DNA of 30,721 nucleotides from Nitrospirota bacterium (GTDB taxonomy: Bacteria; Nitrospirota; Thermodesulfovibrionia; Thermodesulfovibrionales; JdFR-88), in NCBI GenBank assembly GCA_021789735.1, contig JAJYJB010000024.1:1-30721 (forward strand), written 5' to 3'. Both the position numbers and the translations under genes were made by a program. Positions 1 through 8,258 of the stretch are shown here, in pieces. The notes below the pieces were generated by a model that did not search any database, was not told where the DNA came from, and saw nothing but the letters and a program-made list of their open reading frames with translations. Position 1 is the first letter of the stretch; every line of letters begins with the position of its first letter.

Positions 1-1667
1 TAGCCAAGTATGTTTTCGATCTCCACGACCTCCTTGAAAATATCCTTCTTGTCCATCCCGTATTTTTGGATGATCTTCTGGTTATTGGCGGTATTCCTTA
101 CGAATATAGCCTGGTTGTTTTTCAGGAAAACGAGCTTCCACTCGGGGTCATTTATAAGAGAGACCGGCAGAGGTACCAGGTAGCCGGATTCCCTGAAGAC
201 CACGGGGACCAGTATGAAATTAATGTTGTATGCGTCAAGGTCCTGCTCCCAGCCCGGATAGCTTTTCAAAATCGTGTCTGCCATGGTGTTCACTGTATTG
301 TTCAGTGCCCGGCCGTCGATGAAGACCTTGTAATCCGGGTAAAGGTCCCAGATCAGGAAACCGCCCCAGGTGTAAAAGTTGTACATAGGCGGGTCGATAT
401 GGTGCTTCTTAAGGAAGCGGTCAGCGCTTATCGGGTACCATGGTGAGACCCACTGATTCGTTATGCGCGGTTTCAGTGCCCATGCCATCGGCGAAGCTAT
501 ATAGAAGGTGCACCATGCGGTCGTAATGAGCAGTAAGGCGGCAAAGGAGGCCGTCAATTTTTTAAAGCTCCTGAGCTCAAGCAGGCTTTTGCCATAGTAG
601 AAGGAGAGTATGATGATGGAGAACATGAGCCCCCTGGCGTAGTAATTGGCAAAGAAGGAGACAAAAAATACCGTAAAGAGCTCGGGCACATCTATATCTT
701 TTTTCAGCCAGTACTTAAGCGCAAGCAGAACGGCGAGCAGCGCGGTGAAGGCCCAGTAGAAGAGGAGCCAATGGTAGTACAGCACCTTGTAAAAATAGAT
801 GAGGGGCCTGAACTCAAGGACAACGTTCGTAACCCATTGGCCGCCGCCCTTCTTCAGGCCCACGGTGTGTTGCATATCGTTAAGGAACTTGCTTGCAAGT
901 CCGGTGAGATAGTTATAGCTCAAGGCATAGCCGTCCGGATTGAGCCCTGAGGCGGCAATGCCCGCCAGAGCGGCCACAAACAGCAGGTAGTTCGGTTTCA
1001 CGGCAGCGCCCCTCGCCCTCTGATAACCCCATTTGACGATGTCACCGGCCACATAAAGGAGGATTATCACTATGCCCACAATGAACCCGGCATGGACGTT
1101 TGCCCAGAACGCCATTAAAAGGGACAGCAATACGGCCGAGATCTTGTTTTTCCGCCTTATCCCTTCAAGCAGCATTACCGTCAGAACTGAAAACAAGAAA
1201 GACAGGCCCTGAGGTCTTTCGTAGGTGTAGAAAAGCATGATGGCCGTAAGCAACGATCCAAAGGTGGAGGAGGCCAGCGCCATCCAGGGCTTCAGGCCCT
1301 TTTTCACAAGCCATACATATATGAAGAACATTGGCAGGATTATCAGGAGGCCGCGCAGCAGCCCTATGCCCTCATAACTGTCAAGCGCATAGGCGCCGTA
1401 GTAGATGACCTGGCCAAGCCATTCGGATTTCAGGCCCTGCCTTTCGATTTCCGGCAGAGGGTGCGGAGATGTGTAAGAGAACGGGTCGGAATTGGGCAGC
1501 GACCTGGTCTCTACAGTCCGCTGGCCCGTCCTCAGGTGCCACCACAGGTCAGGGTCGTTCAGGGCGAAATTCGTTGTTATGCCGAAGACCCAGACGAAAA
1601 AAATCAGGGCCAGCATATGCCAGGCCCATTTGTTCGTTTTACTGTTTCGTACGCCCGTAGATGTCAT
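1..1667 (-). CDS. Polytopic membrane protein, possible GT-C-type glycosyltransferase (3' end outside window)
   Basis: An open frame of 555 codons runs from an ATG at 1667 to the window edge without a stop, so the C-terminus is missing. It opens with a hydrophilic stretch and a membrane segment, then a DPDLWWHLRTGQ motif that recurs in uncharacterised polytopic membrane proteins related to GT-C transferases. Many hydrophobic segments follow, and the last ~150 residues seen look soluble (FIDGRALNNTV, then WEQDLDAYNINFILVP). The start overlaps the 3' end of manC by 29 bases, with AAGG shortly upstream, so the two are probably translationally coupled. Following a GDP-mannose enzyme and a polyprenyl-phosphate-mannose synthase, it could use lipid-linked mannose or handle a mannosylated glycan; that is inference. 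Catalytic residues cannot be assigned. That the gene is real is well supported; its function is not. Confidence 0.8.
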   Translation of the reverse strand, partial: MTSTGVRNSKTNKWAWHMLALIFFVWVFGITTNFALNDPDLWWHLRTGQRTVETRSLPNSDPFSYTSPHPLPEIERQGLKSEWLGQVIYYGAYALDSYEGIGLLRGLLIILPMFFIYVWLVKKGLKPWMALASSTFGSLLTAIMLFYTYERPQGLSFLFSVLTVMLLEGIRRKNKISAVLLSLLMAFWANVHAGFIVGIVIILLYVAGDIVKWGYQRARGAAVKPNYLLFVAALAGIAASGLNPDGYALSYNYLTGLASKFLNDMQHTVGLKKGGGQWVTNVVLEFRPLIYFYKVLYYHWLLFYWAFTALLAVLLALKYWLKKDIDVPELFTVFFVSFFANYYARGLMFSIIILSFYYGKSLLELRSFKKLTASFAALLLITTAWCTFYIASPMAWALKPRITNQWVSPWYPISADRFLKKHHIDPPMYNFYTWGGFLIWDLYPDYKVFIDGRALNNTVNTMADTILKSYPGWEQDLDAYNINFILVPVVFRESGYLVPLPVSLINDPEWKLVFLKNNQAIFVRNTANNQKIIQKYGMDKKDIFKEVVEIENILG

Positions 1668-3075
1668 CAAACCTTACTATATCATCTTCCCCGAGGTGTT
1701 CGCCACTTTGTATCTCTATTATTTTAAGGGGTATCATCCCCGGGTTCTCAAGCCGGTGCTTTACGGTGTTCGGTATATAGGTGCTCTCGTTTTTGTTTAT
1801 ATAGAAGACCTCGTCGCCTTTTTGCACTTTGGCTATGCCAGACACCACGATCCAGTGCTCGCTCCTGTGGTTATGCATCTGCAGGCTCAGACTGGCCTTG
1901 GGTTTCAGGCAGATGTGCTTTATCTGGTAGCCGGGCCCTTTTTCGAGGACCACGAAATGTCCCCAGGGCCTTTCCTCCCGCTTGGGCAGCAGGAATTCCT
2001 GTTTGCCGTTTTCCTTCAGTTTGTCCACCAGGTCCTTTACTTCCTGCACGCGCTCTCTGGGGCATATGAGAGTGGCGTCGGAGGTGTCCACTACCACCAT
2101 GTCCTTAAGTCCTATCGAGGCGACCAGCCTGCCGGAGCTGAAGACTATCGAGTCCCTGGCCCCCATGTTCACCGCATTGCCGAGCACCACGTTGCCGGCC
2201 TCGTCTTTTTCCATGATCTCGCCAAGGGCGCTCCAGCTACCCACGTCCGACCATCCAAAATCCGCCCTCACAACGCAGACGCGCTTGGACTTCTCCAATA
2301 CGCCGTAATCTATGGATTCCGCCTTCATGCCGGAATAGACGCTTTTCAGGGCCTCTGCCTCCGCGTCCGTCCCGAGCTTCTTCTCTGTCCCGGAGAATGC
2401 CTTGTAAAGGGCGGGCATATATTTTTTTATCTCGTTCAGCATGGTCCGCGCCTTGAAAAGGAAAATGCCGCTGTTCCATAGATAGGACCTGTCCTTTAAA
2501 AATGTGCGCGCCCGCCTGGCGTCCGGCTTTTCAACAAAACTCTCCACCCTGAAAACGTTTTTTTTCACCGGCTCCCCGGCCTTTATGTAGCCGTAGCCGG
2601 TCTCCGGCCTGTCCGGGACAATGCCGAATGTGACAAGGCTGCCCGCCATTGCGGCGGCAATGGCCTCGTTTACCGCGCCTTCGAACGCGGCCCGGTCCGT
2701 AATGTGATGGTCGGAAGGCAGCACCAGCATCAGGGCGTCCTTGTTTGTCTTGCTTGTTTTGAAAGCGGCCAGGGCTATGGCAGGGGCCGTGTTCCTGCCT
2801 TCCGGCTCCACCATTATGCAGTCCGGGGAGAGTGTCTCTTTTGTCTGCCACCTGACGAGTTCCGACTGGTTGGCGGTCGTTATGATCATCACGTTTCCGG
2901 GCCGGACCAGGCCTTGCAGGCGTTCGACAGTGCTTTCAAGCAGGGTCTTCTCGCCGATTATCTTAAGGAACTGCTTCGGGAATGTCTCTCTGCTAAGCGG
3001 CCAGAACCTTGTCCCTTTTCCTCCGGCCATTATGACGGCATGCAGGTTTTTGCTCATCGCTTTTCCAGCGGTCAT
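1639..3075 (-). CDS. manC: Mannose-1-phosphate guanylyltransferase / mannose-6-phosphate isomerase (bifunctional)
   Basis: A 478-residue protein, the usual size for the fused type-II PMI/GMP family (ManC, AlgA, CpsB). It makes GDP-mannose from mannose-1-phosphate and GTP and interconverts fructose-6-phosphate and mannose-6-phosphate. The nucleotidyltransferase signature GGKGTRFWPLSRETFPKQFL is at residues ~18-37 and FVEKP at ~160. The C-terminal cupin isomerase domain begins near RPWGHF and carries QMHNHRSEHWIVV, whose His and Glu residues fit metal binding. The start at 3075 forms an ATGA overlap with the upstream glycosyltransferase and has AAGGAG nine bases before it. An in-frame ATG six codons later (MSKNL) is an alternative. 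Cytoplasmic. The product would feed the preceding gene's enzyme, which needs GDP-mannose. Confidence 0.95.
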   Translation of the reverse strand: MTAGKAMSKNLHAVIMAGGKGTRFWPLSRETFPKQFLKIIGEKTLLESTVERLQGLVRPGNVMIITTANQSELVRWQTKETLSPDCIMVEPEGRNTAPAIALAAFKTSKTNKDALMLVLPSDHHITDRAAFEGAVNEAIAAAMAGSLVTFGIVPDRPETGYGYIKAGEPVKKNVFRVESFVEKPDARRARTFLKDRSYLWNSGIFLFKARTMLNEIKKYMPALYKAFSGTEKKLGTDAEAEALKSVYSGMKAESIDYGVLEKSKRVCVVRADFGWSDVGSWSALGEIMEKDEAGNVVLGNAVNMGARDSIVFSSGRLVASIGLKDMVVVDTSDATLICPRERVQEVKDLVDKLKENGKQEFLLPKREERPWGHFVVLEKGPGYQIKHICLKPKASLSLQMHNHRSEHWIVVSGIAKVQKGDEVFYINKNESTYIPNTVKHRLENPGMIPLKIIEIQSGEHLGEDDIVRFDDIYGRTKQ

Positions 3076-3845
3076 CCCTCTGTTCTCCTTCGGGGTCTTT
3101 TTTCAAGCGTCTTTTCTGGAGACTTCAAAAATGAATTTTTCATCTGCCGCAGCTTGAGCCTCCACGGCAGCCAGACCGCTTCCCTGACGATCTGCTTGCT
3201 CATCTTGGAAGAGCCGCTGGCGCGCTCGGTGAATATGATCGGGACCTCGGTGACTTTAAGCCCGGAGCGCCATGCCATGTATGCCATCTCGATCTGGAAG
3301 GCATACCCCTCCGAATGGATGGCCCCAAGCTCTATCTTTTCCAGCGCCCTGCGGCTGAAAGCGCGGTAGCCGCTCGTTATGTCGCTTAATTCCATGCCCA
3401 GTATTTTGGTTGCGTATATGTTGCCGAACTTGGAGAGGATGAGCCTTTTGAAGTCCCACCCGACGACGCTGATCGTGCCCCTCATGTACCTGGAGCCTAT
3501 GACCAGGTCAGCCCCTTTTTCTATCTCGTCCAGAAACCTGGGCAGGTCCAGGGGATTGTGGGACATGTCCGAATCCATCTCTATGAAACAGTCAAAACCC
3601 TTTTCCAGCCCCCATATAAATCCCGCCAGATATGCGGTGCCCAGGCCCAGCTTCCCGGGCCTGTTCATGACATGGACCCTCGCGCTCCGGCTGGCCCAGT
3701 CGGCCGCTATCTGCGCCGTGCCATCCGGAGAGTTGTCATCTATTACGAGGATATCGGCCACTTCCTGGGTGAGGACCTTTGTAAGCACGACGGGCAGGGT
3801 GTCCTTCTCCATATAGGTAGGCAATATCACCAGAGCACCAGGCAT
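3072..3845 (-). CDS. Polyprenyl-phosphate mannose synthase (DPM1-like GT2 glycosyltransferase)
   Basis: 257 residues, a single GT-A domain without C-terminal membrane helices, as in soluble DPM1-type enzymes. Known members transfer mannose from GDP-mannose to a polyprenyl or dolichyl phosphate at the inner face of the membrane. Visible signatures are LPTYMEKDTLPVVL at the N-terminus, VIDDNSPDGT (first Asp pair), the DxD-like EMDSDMSHNP near residue 92, GSRYMRG and DITSGYRAFSR, all typical of the dolichol-phosphate-mannose group. It is first in the manC operon and overlaps manC by ATGA. No ribosome binding site precedes the ATG, but a perfect TATAAT lies ten bases upstream. The sugar is inferred from the family and from manC next door; a glucose-specific relative cannot be excluded. 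Confidence 0.88.
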   Translation of the reverse strand: MPGALVILPTYMEKDTLPVVLTKVLTQEVADILVIDDNSPDGTAQIAADWASRSARVHVMNRPGKLGLGTAYLAGFIWGLEKGFDCFIEMDSDMSHNPLDLPRFLDEIEKGADLVIGSRYMRGTISVVGWDFKRLILSKFGNIYATKILGMELSDITSGYRAFSRRALEKIELGAIHSEGYAFQIEMAYMAWRSGLKVTEVPIIFTERASGSSKMSKQIVREAVWLPWRLKLRQMKNSFLKSPEKTLEKRPRRRTEG

Positions 3846-3861
3846 AACGATAATAATTATA
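3843..3861 (-). promoter_or_regulatory. -10 box TATAAT close to the start of the DPM1-like gene
   Basis: On the minus strand TATAAT occupies 3861-3856 and the ATG begins at 3845, leaving ten bases between. No convincing -35 hexamer is seen 16-18 bases upstream. No Shine-Dalgarno sequence lies in the gap, so a very short or absent leader is inferred. Confidence 0.45.
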
Positions 3862-3928
3862 ATGCAACTTTACCAAAAACTGTGGATTCTGCACGCATAT
3901 CCGGACTCTGAGGCGGGGTGGGGCGGAC

Positions 3929-3949
3929 AAAAAATGCCATCACTGTGGC
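3929..3949 (-). terminator. Possible weak terminator after the SUMT/HemD gene
   Basis: On the minus strand a GCCA/TGGC stem with a six-base loop is followed by ATTTTTTG. The stem is only four pairs, so the T-run is the better half of the evidence. It lies downstream of the gene ending at 4064 and before the promoter of the DPM1-like gene, where a terminator would be expected. Confidence 0.3.
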
Positions 3950-3981
3950 CCTTTTTTGGTGGAAAACCTGGATTTCTGCAG

Positions 3982-4048
3982 GCCCCTCAGGGGCGAAAGT
4001 CCCGGTTGGAAGCCGACCGCGGCAAGACGGCCGTAGCTGCCCCGGGGC
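3982..4048 (+). ncRNA. Candidate structured RNA element (three-way junction), unassigned
   Basis: The 218-base gap between two minus-strand genes holds a GC-rich block that folds by eye. A hairpin GCCCC-TCA-GGGGC lies at 3982-3994. Alternatively GGGGC at 3990-3994 pairs with GCCCC at 4039-4043, enclosing CGGTTGG-AAG-CCGACCG (4003-4019) and CGGC-AAGACG-GCCG (4020-4033), which gives a three-way junction joined by GAAAGTC and TAGCT. One pair of the middle stem is U-G if the plus strand is transcribed but A-C on the minus strand, which mildly favours plus-strand RNA. I could not match it to a known riboswitch, ribozyme or sRNA family. No plus-strand gene follows directly, so an independent RNA, an antisense RNA or a mere DNA repeat are all possible. 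Confidence 0.3.
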
Positions 4049-4063
4049 ATTATTATCCTCCGG

Positions 4064-5611
4064 TTATTTCCTGTTTGCGCCAGAGGTCATGGCCCACTCG
4101 ATGATGGCCTTTTCCAGTGCTTCCATGGTGGCCATCTCCGGCATTATATCAACTGAAAGCCCGGCCTCTTCCACTTTCTTTGCGGTCACCGGCCCTATGG
4201 CGGCTATCGCGGTGCCCTTGAGCAGCTCTTTTGCGTCGCTGCCCATGATCTCAAGAAAATTCGTGAACGTCGCGCCGCTGGTGAAGGTGGCAACGGTGAT
4301 CCTGCCCTCCTTCATGAAGCGCTTAAGCCTCTTGCCGCTGCCCTCCGGCCTTACCGCACGGTAGACGGGCGGGACATCGATATGGCCCCCCATCTGCCTG
4401 ACCTTTTCAGGGAAGACCTCCCGCGCTTCCTGTGCGCGCGGAAGAAGAAAACGCATACCATCCAGGCCTTTGCCCTGCGGGTCTTTCAGTCCGGCAAACG
4501 ACTTTATCAGCCCCTCCGCCCGGAACTCATCAGGCACCATGTCCACCTTGAGGCAAAAACTCCCGACAGCTTGTGCGGTCTTGGGGCCAACGGCGCATAT
4601 CTTGGCGCCGCCCAGGCAGCGTATGTCCATGCCAAGCTCCCTGAGCCTTTCAAAGAAGAACTTTACCCCCTTTGCGCTCGTGAATATTATCCAGTCATAG
4701 GAGCCGGCCTTTCCAAGAGCCTCGTCCAGAGGCTGCCAGCTTGCCGGGGGCACGATCTCGAAGGTGGGGAACTCCATGACCTCGGCGCCCATGTCCTCAA
4801 GGGTGTCAAACCCGGAGGAATGCTCCCTGGTCAGGAGCACCCGGTGGCCGAAGAGGGGTTTTTGCTCATACCATTTCAGCTTTTCCCTGAGCCTTACAAC
4901 CTCTCCTATTACCATCACAGCCGGAGGCCGTATATGGTTTTCCTTCATCACCCCGGCTATCCCGCCAAGGGTGCTTACAATGGTCCGCTGCTCCGGCCTT
5001 GTCCCCCATCTTATTACCGCCACCGGGGTCTCCGGCGGCTTTCCGTTCGCGATGAGTTTCTGGGTAAGCACATCCACGTTTTTGACCGCCATGAGAAATA
5101 CGAGTGTGCCCACCCCCGTGGCAAGCTTTTCCCAGGCTATGGACGAACCTTCCTTGGTTATGTCCTCGTAGCCTGGGATCACGGCAAAGGAGGAAGATAT
5201 CTTCCTGTGCGTAAGCGGTATCCCCGCGTAAGCCGGCGCGGCAACGGACGAGCTTACCCCCGGCACGACCTCGAACTCAAGCCCCTCATCGGCAAGGGCG
5301 CAGGCTTCCTCTCCGCCGCGGCCGAAAACGAACGGGTCCCCTCCCTTCAGCCTGCAAACGGTCTTCCCGCTTTTGGCCCTGTCAAGGAGGATGGCGTTTA
5401 TCTCTTCCTGGCTCATCGTGTGATGGCCGCCCTGCTTGCCCGCGTAAATGAACTCAGCGTCTTTTTTTATGTAATTGAGCACCTGGGCGTTCAGGTGGTA
5501 GTCATATACGACGACGTCGGCCCTTTTGAGGCATCTAAGCCCCTTTATGGTCATAAGTCCTATGTCTCCGGGGCCTGCCCCGACCAGATATACTTTCCCT
5601 CTTTTTTCCAT
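4064..5611 (-). CDS. Fused uroporphyrinogen-III C-methyltransferase / uroporphyrinogen-III synthase
   Basis: About 515 residues from the chosen ATG. The N-terminal half is an S-adenosylmethionine-dependent uroporphyrinogen-III methyltransferase (CobA/SUMT). VYLVGAGPGD lies a few residues from the start, followed by MSQEEIN, RLKGGDPFVFGRGGEE and VVPGVSSSVAAPAYAGIPLTHR. The C-terminal half, from about RVLLTRE, matches uroporphyrinogen-III synthase (HemD): DWIIFTSAKGVKFFF, CAVGPKTA, FTSGATFTNFL and AAIGPVTAKKV. One protein thus closes the tetrapyrrole ring and diverts the product to precorrin-2, for siroheme, cobalamin or heme d1. Such fusions are known in clostridia and several anaerobic lineages. 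The frame is open 26 codons further upstream, but the ATG at 5611 has AGAGG just before it and fits the family N-terminus. It follows tyrS by 86 bases and may be co-transcribed. Confidence 0.93.
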   Translation of the reverse strand: MEKRGKVYLVGAGPGDIGLMTIKGLRCLKRADVVVYDYHLNAQVLNYIKKDAEFIYAGKQGGHHTMSQEEINAILLDRAKSGKTVCRLKGGDPFVFGRGGEEACALADEGLEFEVVPGVSSSVAAPAYAGIPLTHRKISSSFAVIPGYEDITKEGSSIAWEKLATGVGTLVFLMAVKNVDVLTQKLIANGKPPETPVAVIRWGTRPEQRTIVSTLGGIAGVMKENHIRPPAVMVIGEVVRLREKLKWYEQKPLFGHRVLLTREHSSGFDTLEDMGAEVMEFPTFEIVPPASWQPLDEALGKAGSYDWIIFTSAKGVKFFFERLRELGMDIRCLGGAKICAVGPKTAQAVGSFCLKVDMVPDEFRAEGLIKSFAGLKDPQGKGLDGMRFLLPRAQEAREVFPEKVRQMGGHIDVPPVYRAVRPEGSGKRLKRFMKEGRITVATFTSGATFTNFLEIMGSDAKELLKGTAIAAIGPVTAKKVEEAGLSVDIMPEMATMEALEKAIIEWAMTSGANRK

Positions 5612-5697
5612 GACCTCTGATTTTAACACGTAAGGGGCCTCATTATAAAAACGTAATAAAATGGCGTTAACGGCGGTCCGGGGGCGCAAATGGAGTT

Positions 5698-6897
5698 TTA
5701 CTGCGGCTCTATCCTCAGAAAGCGCCTTTTGCCTACGGACAGAAGATAAGAACCCTTGTGTAGTTTAGCCTCTGGGTCCGAGCATCTCTGCCCGTCTATC
5801 TTGACGCCCCCCTGTTCTATGAGCCGGCGTGCCTCGGAAACGCTTTGGGCAAGCCCCGAGAGCCTGAGGATCTTTGGCAGCCACAGGGTATCCTCCTCCC
5901 ACGCCAGCGTGAATACCTCCACATCCTCAGGCACTTCCTTTTTCCTGAAGACCAGCTCGAACTCCTCTTTTGCCCTCAGCGCCTCCTGCCTGCCGTGGTA
6001 TCTCTCCGTGATCTCGAGGGCCAGGGCCTCTTTTGCCTTCATGGGGTGGAGTGAGCCGTCTTTTATCTTCTGCCTGAGCCCCTCAAGCTCCTCATTGGAT
6101 ATGTGGCTTAAAAGCTCATAGTAGCGGAGCATGAGACCGTCCGTGATCGACATGATCTTGCCGAACATCTCCTGCGGGGGCTCTGTGATCCCAATGTAGT
6201 TGCCAAGGCTTTTGGACATTTTCTTGACGCCGTCCAGCCCTTCAAGAAGGGGCATGAGCACTATGCTCTGCGGTGCCTGTCCATATGCCTTCTGGAGCTC
6301 CCTGCCGACTATGAGGTTGAACTTCTGGTCCGTGCCGCCAAGCTCTATGTCCGCTTTCAGGTGCACTGAATCGTATCCCTGGATGAGCGGATAGAGGAAC
6401 TCGTGTATGCCTATCGGGCTCTGGCCCTGGAAGCGCTGCTTGAAATCCTCCCGTTCAAGCATCCTGGCCACCGTGTACTGGCTGGTAAGCCTGATGAACT
6501 CCTCAGGCTTAAGCGCGCCCATCCACTTGGAGTTGAACTCCACGCGGGTCTTTTCCGCATCCAGTATCTTGACTATCTGCTGCCTGTAGGTAAGGGCGTT
6601 CCTTGCCACGTCTCCGGCTGTCAGGGGCTTTCTGGTCTCGCTTTTGCCGGTAGGGTCCCCTATCATGCCGGTAAAATCCCCGATCAGGAAGATGATCTCA
6701 TGGCCAAGGTCCTGCAACTGCCTCATCTTTTCCATAAGCACGGTATGGCCAAGGTGGATATCCGGAGCGGTGGGATCGAAACCCGCCTTTACGCGCAGGG
6801 GGACGCCCTTCTCAAGCTTCTTTAAAAGCTCATCAGGGGAGATGATCTCCGACGCGCCTCTTTTTATTATCTCCAGCTGTTTAAGGGCTTCAAGCAT
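5698..6897 (-). CDS. tyrS: Tyrosyl-tRNA synthetase
   Basis: 399 residues, the normal length for bacterial class-I TyrRS; it attaches tyrosine to tRNA-Tyr in the cytoplasm. The Rossmann catalytic domain shows AGFDPTAPDIHLGHTVL (HIGH-type motif HLGH), GDFTGMIGDPTGKSETRK and the KMSKS loop in GVKKMSKSLGN. The C-terminal ~65 residues are an S4-like RNA-binding domain (LSGLAQSVSEARRLIEQGGVKIDG). The HLGH form and spacing fit the TyrRZ subgroup more than the E. coli TyrS type. No strong ribosome binding site precedes the ATG (only GGA eleven bases before it). A promoter with -10 fifteen bases upstream is listed separately. It is the first gene of a minus-strand pair with the SUMT/HemD fusion. Confidence 0.97.
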   Translation of the reverse strand: MLEALKQLEIIKRGASEIISPDELLKKLEKGVPLRVKAGFDPTAPDIHLGHTVLMEKMRQLQDLGHEIIFLIGDFTGMIGDPTGKSETRKPLTAGDVARNALTYRQQIVKILDAEKTRVEFNSKWMGALKPEEFIRLTSQYTVARMLEREDFKQRFQGQSPIGIHEFLYPLIQGYDSVHLKADIELGGTDQKFNLIVGRELQKAYGQAPQSIVLMPLLEGLDGVKKMSKSLGNYIGITEPPQEMFGKIMSITDGLMLRYYELLSHISNEELEGLRQKIKDGSLHPMKAKEALALEITERYHGRQEALRAKEEFELVFRKKEVPEDVEVFTLAWEEDTLWLPKILRLSGLAQSVSEARRLIEQGGVKIDGQRCSDPEAKLHKGSYLLSVGKRRFLRIEPQ

Positions 6898-6912
6898 GGC
6901 TTTGTCCGTTAT

Positions 6913-6940
6913 GATATAACCGGCGGGCCTTGCTGGTCAA
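6913..6940 (-). promoter_or_regulatory. Promoter of tyrS
   Basis: On the minus strand TTGACC (6940-6935) and TATATC (6918-6913) are separated by 16 bases, a good sigma70-like pair. The tyrS ATG follows fifteen bases after the -10 box, so the leader would be only about eight bases. Confidence 0.55.
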
Positions 6941-6950
6941 TTGTCCCAGG

Positions 6951-7062
6951 AACTATCTCAAAATCGCTTCCGGCTGCAAGAGGCTATCGGCGGTTTCTCC
7001 TTTCTCCCTTGTCTGCCACAATTCCATCTCCCTTTCGCTTCGGAACCAGTTTTGAGATGGTT
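6951..7062. repeat. Short inverted-repeat element (MITE-like), copy A
   Basis: AACTATCTCAAAA at 6951-6963 and TTTTGAGATGGTT at 7050-7062 are 13-base inverted ends with one mismatch, bounding a 112-base non-coding segment between the tyrS and ald promoters. Inside, TTCCGG near the left end and CGGAA near the right end extend the symmetry. Internal sequences CGCTTCCGGCTG (6965-6976) and TGTCTG...TTCGCTTCGGA (7010-7043) recur at 15175-15186 and 15270-15303. No clear target duplication is visible. A defunct mobile or REP-like repeat is the simplest reading. Confidence 0.45.
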
Positions 7063-7074
7063 TCTAATAATTTC

Positions 7075-7103
7075 TTGAAGCCAGGAGCGGTATCTGTTAT
7101 TTT
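7075..7103 (+). promoter_or_regulatory. Promoter of ald
   Basis: TTGAAG (7075-7080) and TATTTT (7098-7103) are 17 bases apart, ending 23 bases before the ald ATG. AGGG lies a few bases before the ATG as a modest ribosome binding site. Confidence 0.4.
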
Positions 7104-7126
7104 TTATCAGAAATGGGGACAGGGAT

Positions 7127-8224
7127 ATGGTAATAGGGGTGCCGGCGGAGATCAAGAAGGAGGAGCGCCGCGTTGGGCTGACCCCTGAAGGAGCGGCCGA
7201 GCTTGCGGGCCTCGGGCACACGGTGCTGGTCGAACGGGGAGCGGGCCTTGGCAGCGGCTTTCCGGACAGCCTCTATGAGGCTGCGGGCGCGCGTATCTCC
7301 GGCAGGCAGGCTGTATGGAATACAGCCGGGCTGATAGTGAAGGTCAAGGAGCCCCTGCCCGAGGAGTACGTGTTTTTGCGGGAGGGGCAGGTCCTTTTCA
7401 CATTTCTCCATCTGGCCGCGAATCCGGGCCTTGTGAAGGCCCTGCTTTCAAGCGGCGTTTCCGCCCTTGCTTATGAGACCCTCGATGAGGGCGGCAGGCT
7501 TCCACTGCTTGCCCCCATGAGCCTTATAGCTGGCAGGATGGCGCCGCTCATGGGGGCGTTTTACCTGCAGGGGACTTTCGGCGGCAGCGGCGTTTTCGCG
7601 GCCGGCGCGGCCGGGGTCAGGCCGGCAAACTGCCTTATACTTGGAGCAGGAACGGCAGGCACCAATGCTGCCCGTGTGGCGTCCGCCATCGGGATGGACA
7701 CGACCGTCATCAACATTGCCGCAAGCGGGCTGAAACTTATAGACGAGATGTTCCTGGGCCGGGTAAAGACGCTTGGCCTCACACGGGGCGCACTCATGGA
7801 ATCGCTGAGGGAGGCCGATGTTGTGATAGGGGCCGTCCTTGTGCCTGGGGCAAAGGCGCCTGTGCTCATAAACAGGGACACGCTCCGGACGATGAAGAAA
7901 GGCTCCGTTATTGTGGACATATCCATAGACCAGGGAGGCACGGCGGAGACCTCAAGACCGACCACCCACGACGACCCCGTATTCGAGGTTGACGGCATAA
8001 TACACTACTGCGTTGCCAATATGCCGGGCGCTTATCCAAGGACCTCGACCTTTGCCCTTGCAAACTCCACGCTGCCCTACATTAAACTGGTCGCCTCGGA
8101 GGTCCGCCTGGAGGACTGCCTTAAAAAAAGCGCACCTTTGAAGAGTGCGCTTAACGTTTACAAAGGCACGGTCGTCCATCCCGCAGTGGCCTTGGCGCTG
8201 GGTTATGGGCCCGCTGACATTTAA
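7127..8224 (+). CDS. ald: Alanine dehydrogenase
   Basis: 365 residues, full length for the family (about 370). It catalyses reversible NAD-dependent deamination of L-alanine to pyruvate and ammonium. The N-terminal MVIGVPAEIKKEERRVGLTP is the family start, with the substrate-binding Arg and Lys. GQVLFTFLHLAA contains the expected catalytic His (the H of FLHLA). The NAD-binding loop reads ILGAGTAGTNAARVA, where most relatives have GGGxxGxNAA. DISIDQGG and HYCVANMPGAYPRTST are strong signatures. It is a single gene between divergent tyrS and the arsR operon. The start is set by the conserved N-terminus. No regulator is adjacent. Confidence 0.95.
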   Translation: MVIGVPAEIKKEERRVGLTPEGAAELAGLGHTVLVERGAGLGSGFPDSLYEAAGARISGRQAVWNTAGLIVKVKEPLPEEYVFLREGQVLFTFLHLAANPGLVKALLSSGVSALAYETLDEGGRLPLLAPMSLIAGRMAPLMGAFYLQGTFGGSGVFAAGAAGVRPANCLILGAGTAGTNAARVASAIGMDTTVINIAASGLKLIDEMFLGRVKTLGLTRGALMESLREADVVIGAVLVPGAKAPVLINRDTLRTMKKGSVIVDISIDQGGTAETSRPTTHDDPVFEVDGIIHYCVANMPGAYPRTSTFALANSTLPYIKLVASEVRLEDCLKKSAPLKSALNVYKGTVVHPAVALALGYGPADI

Positions 8225-8258
8225 GGGCTCATGGCAGCAAACCATGCCGGACCTCAAT

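Noticed and set aside
66..446. Plus-strand open frame of 126 codons
   Set aside because: It mirrors, codon for codon, the minus-strand membrane-protein gene, whose reading makes sense and continues over the whole region.
3990..4048. RNase P RNA, c-di-GMP riboswitch or cobalamin riboswitch in the 3846-4063 gap
   Set aside because: GAAAGTCC recalls part of RNase P RNA, but the gap is far too short, and the conserved cores of the two riboswitches are absent.
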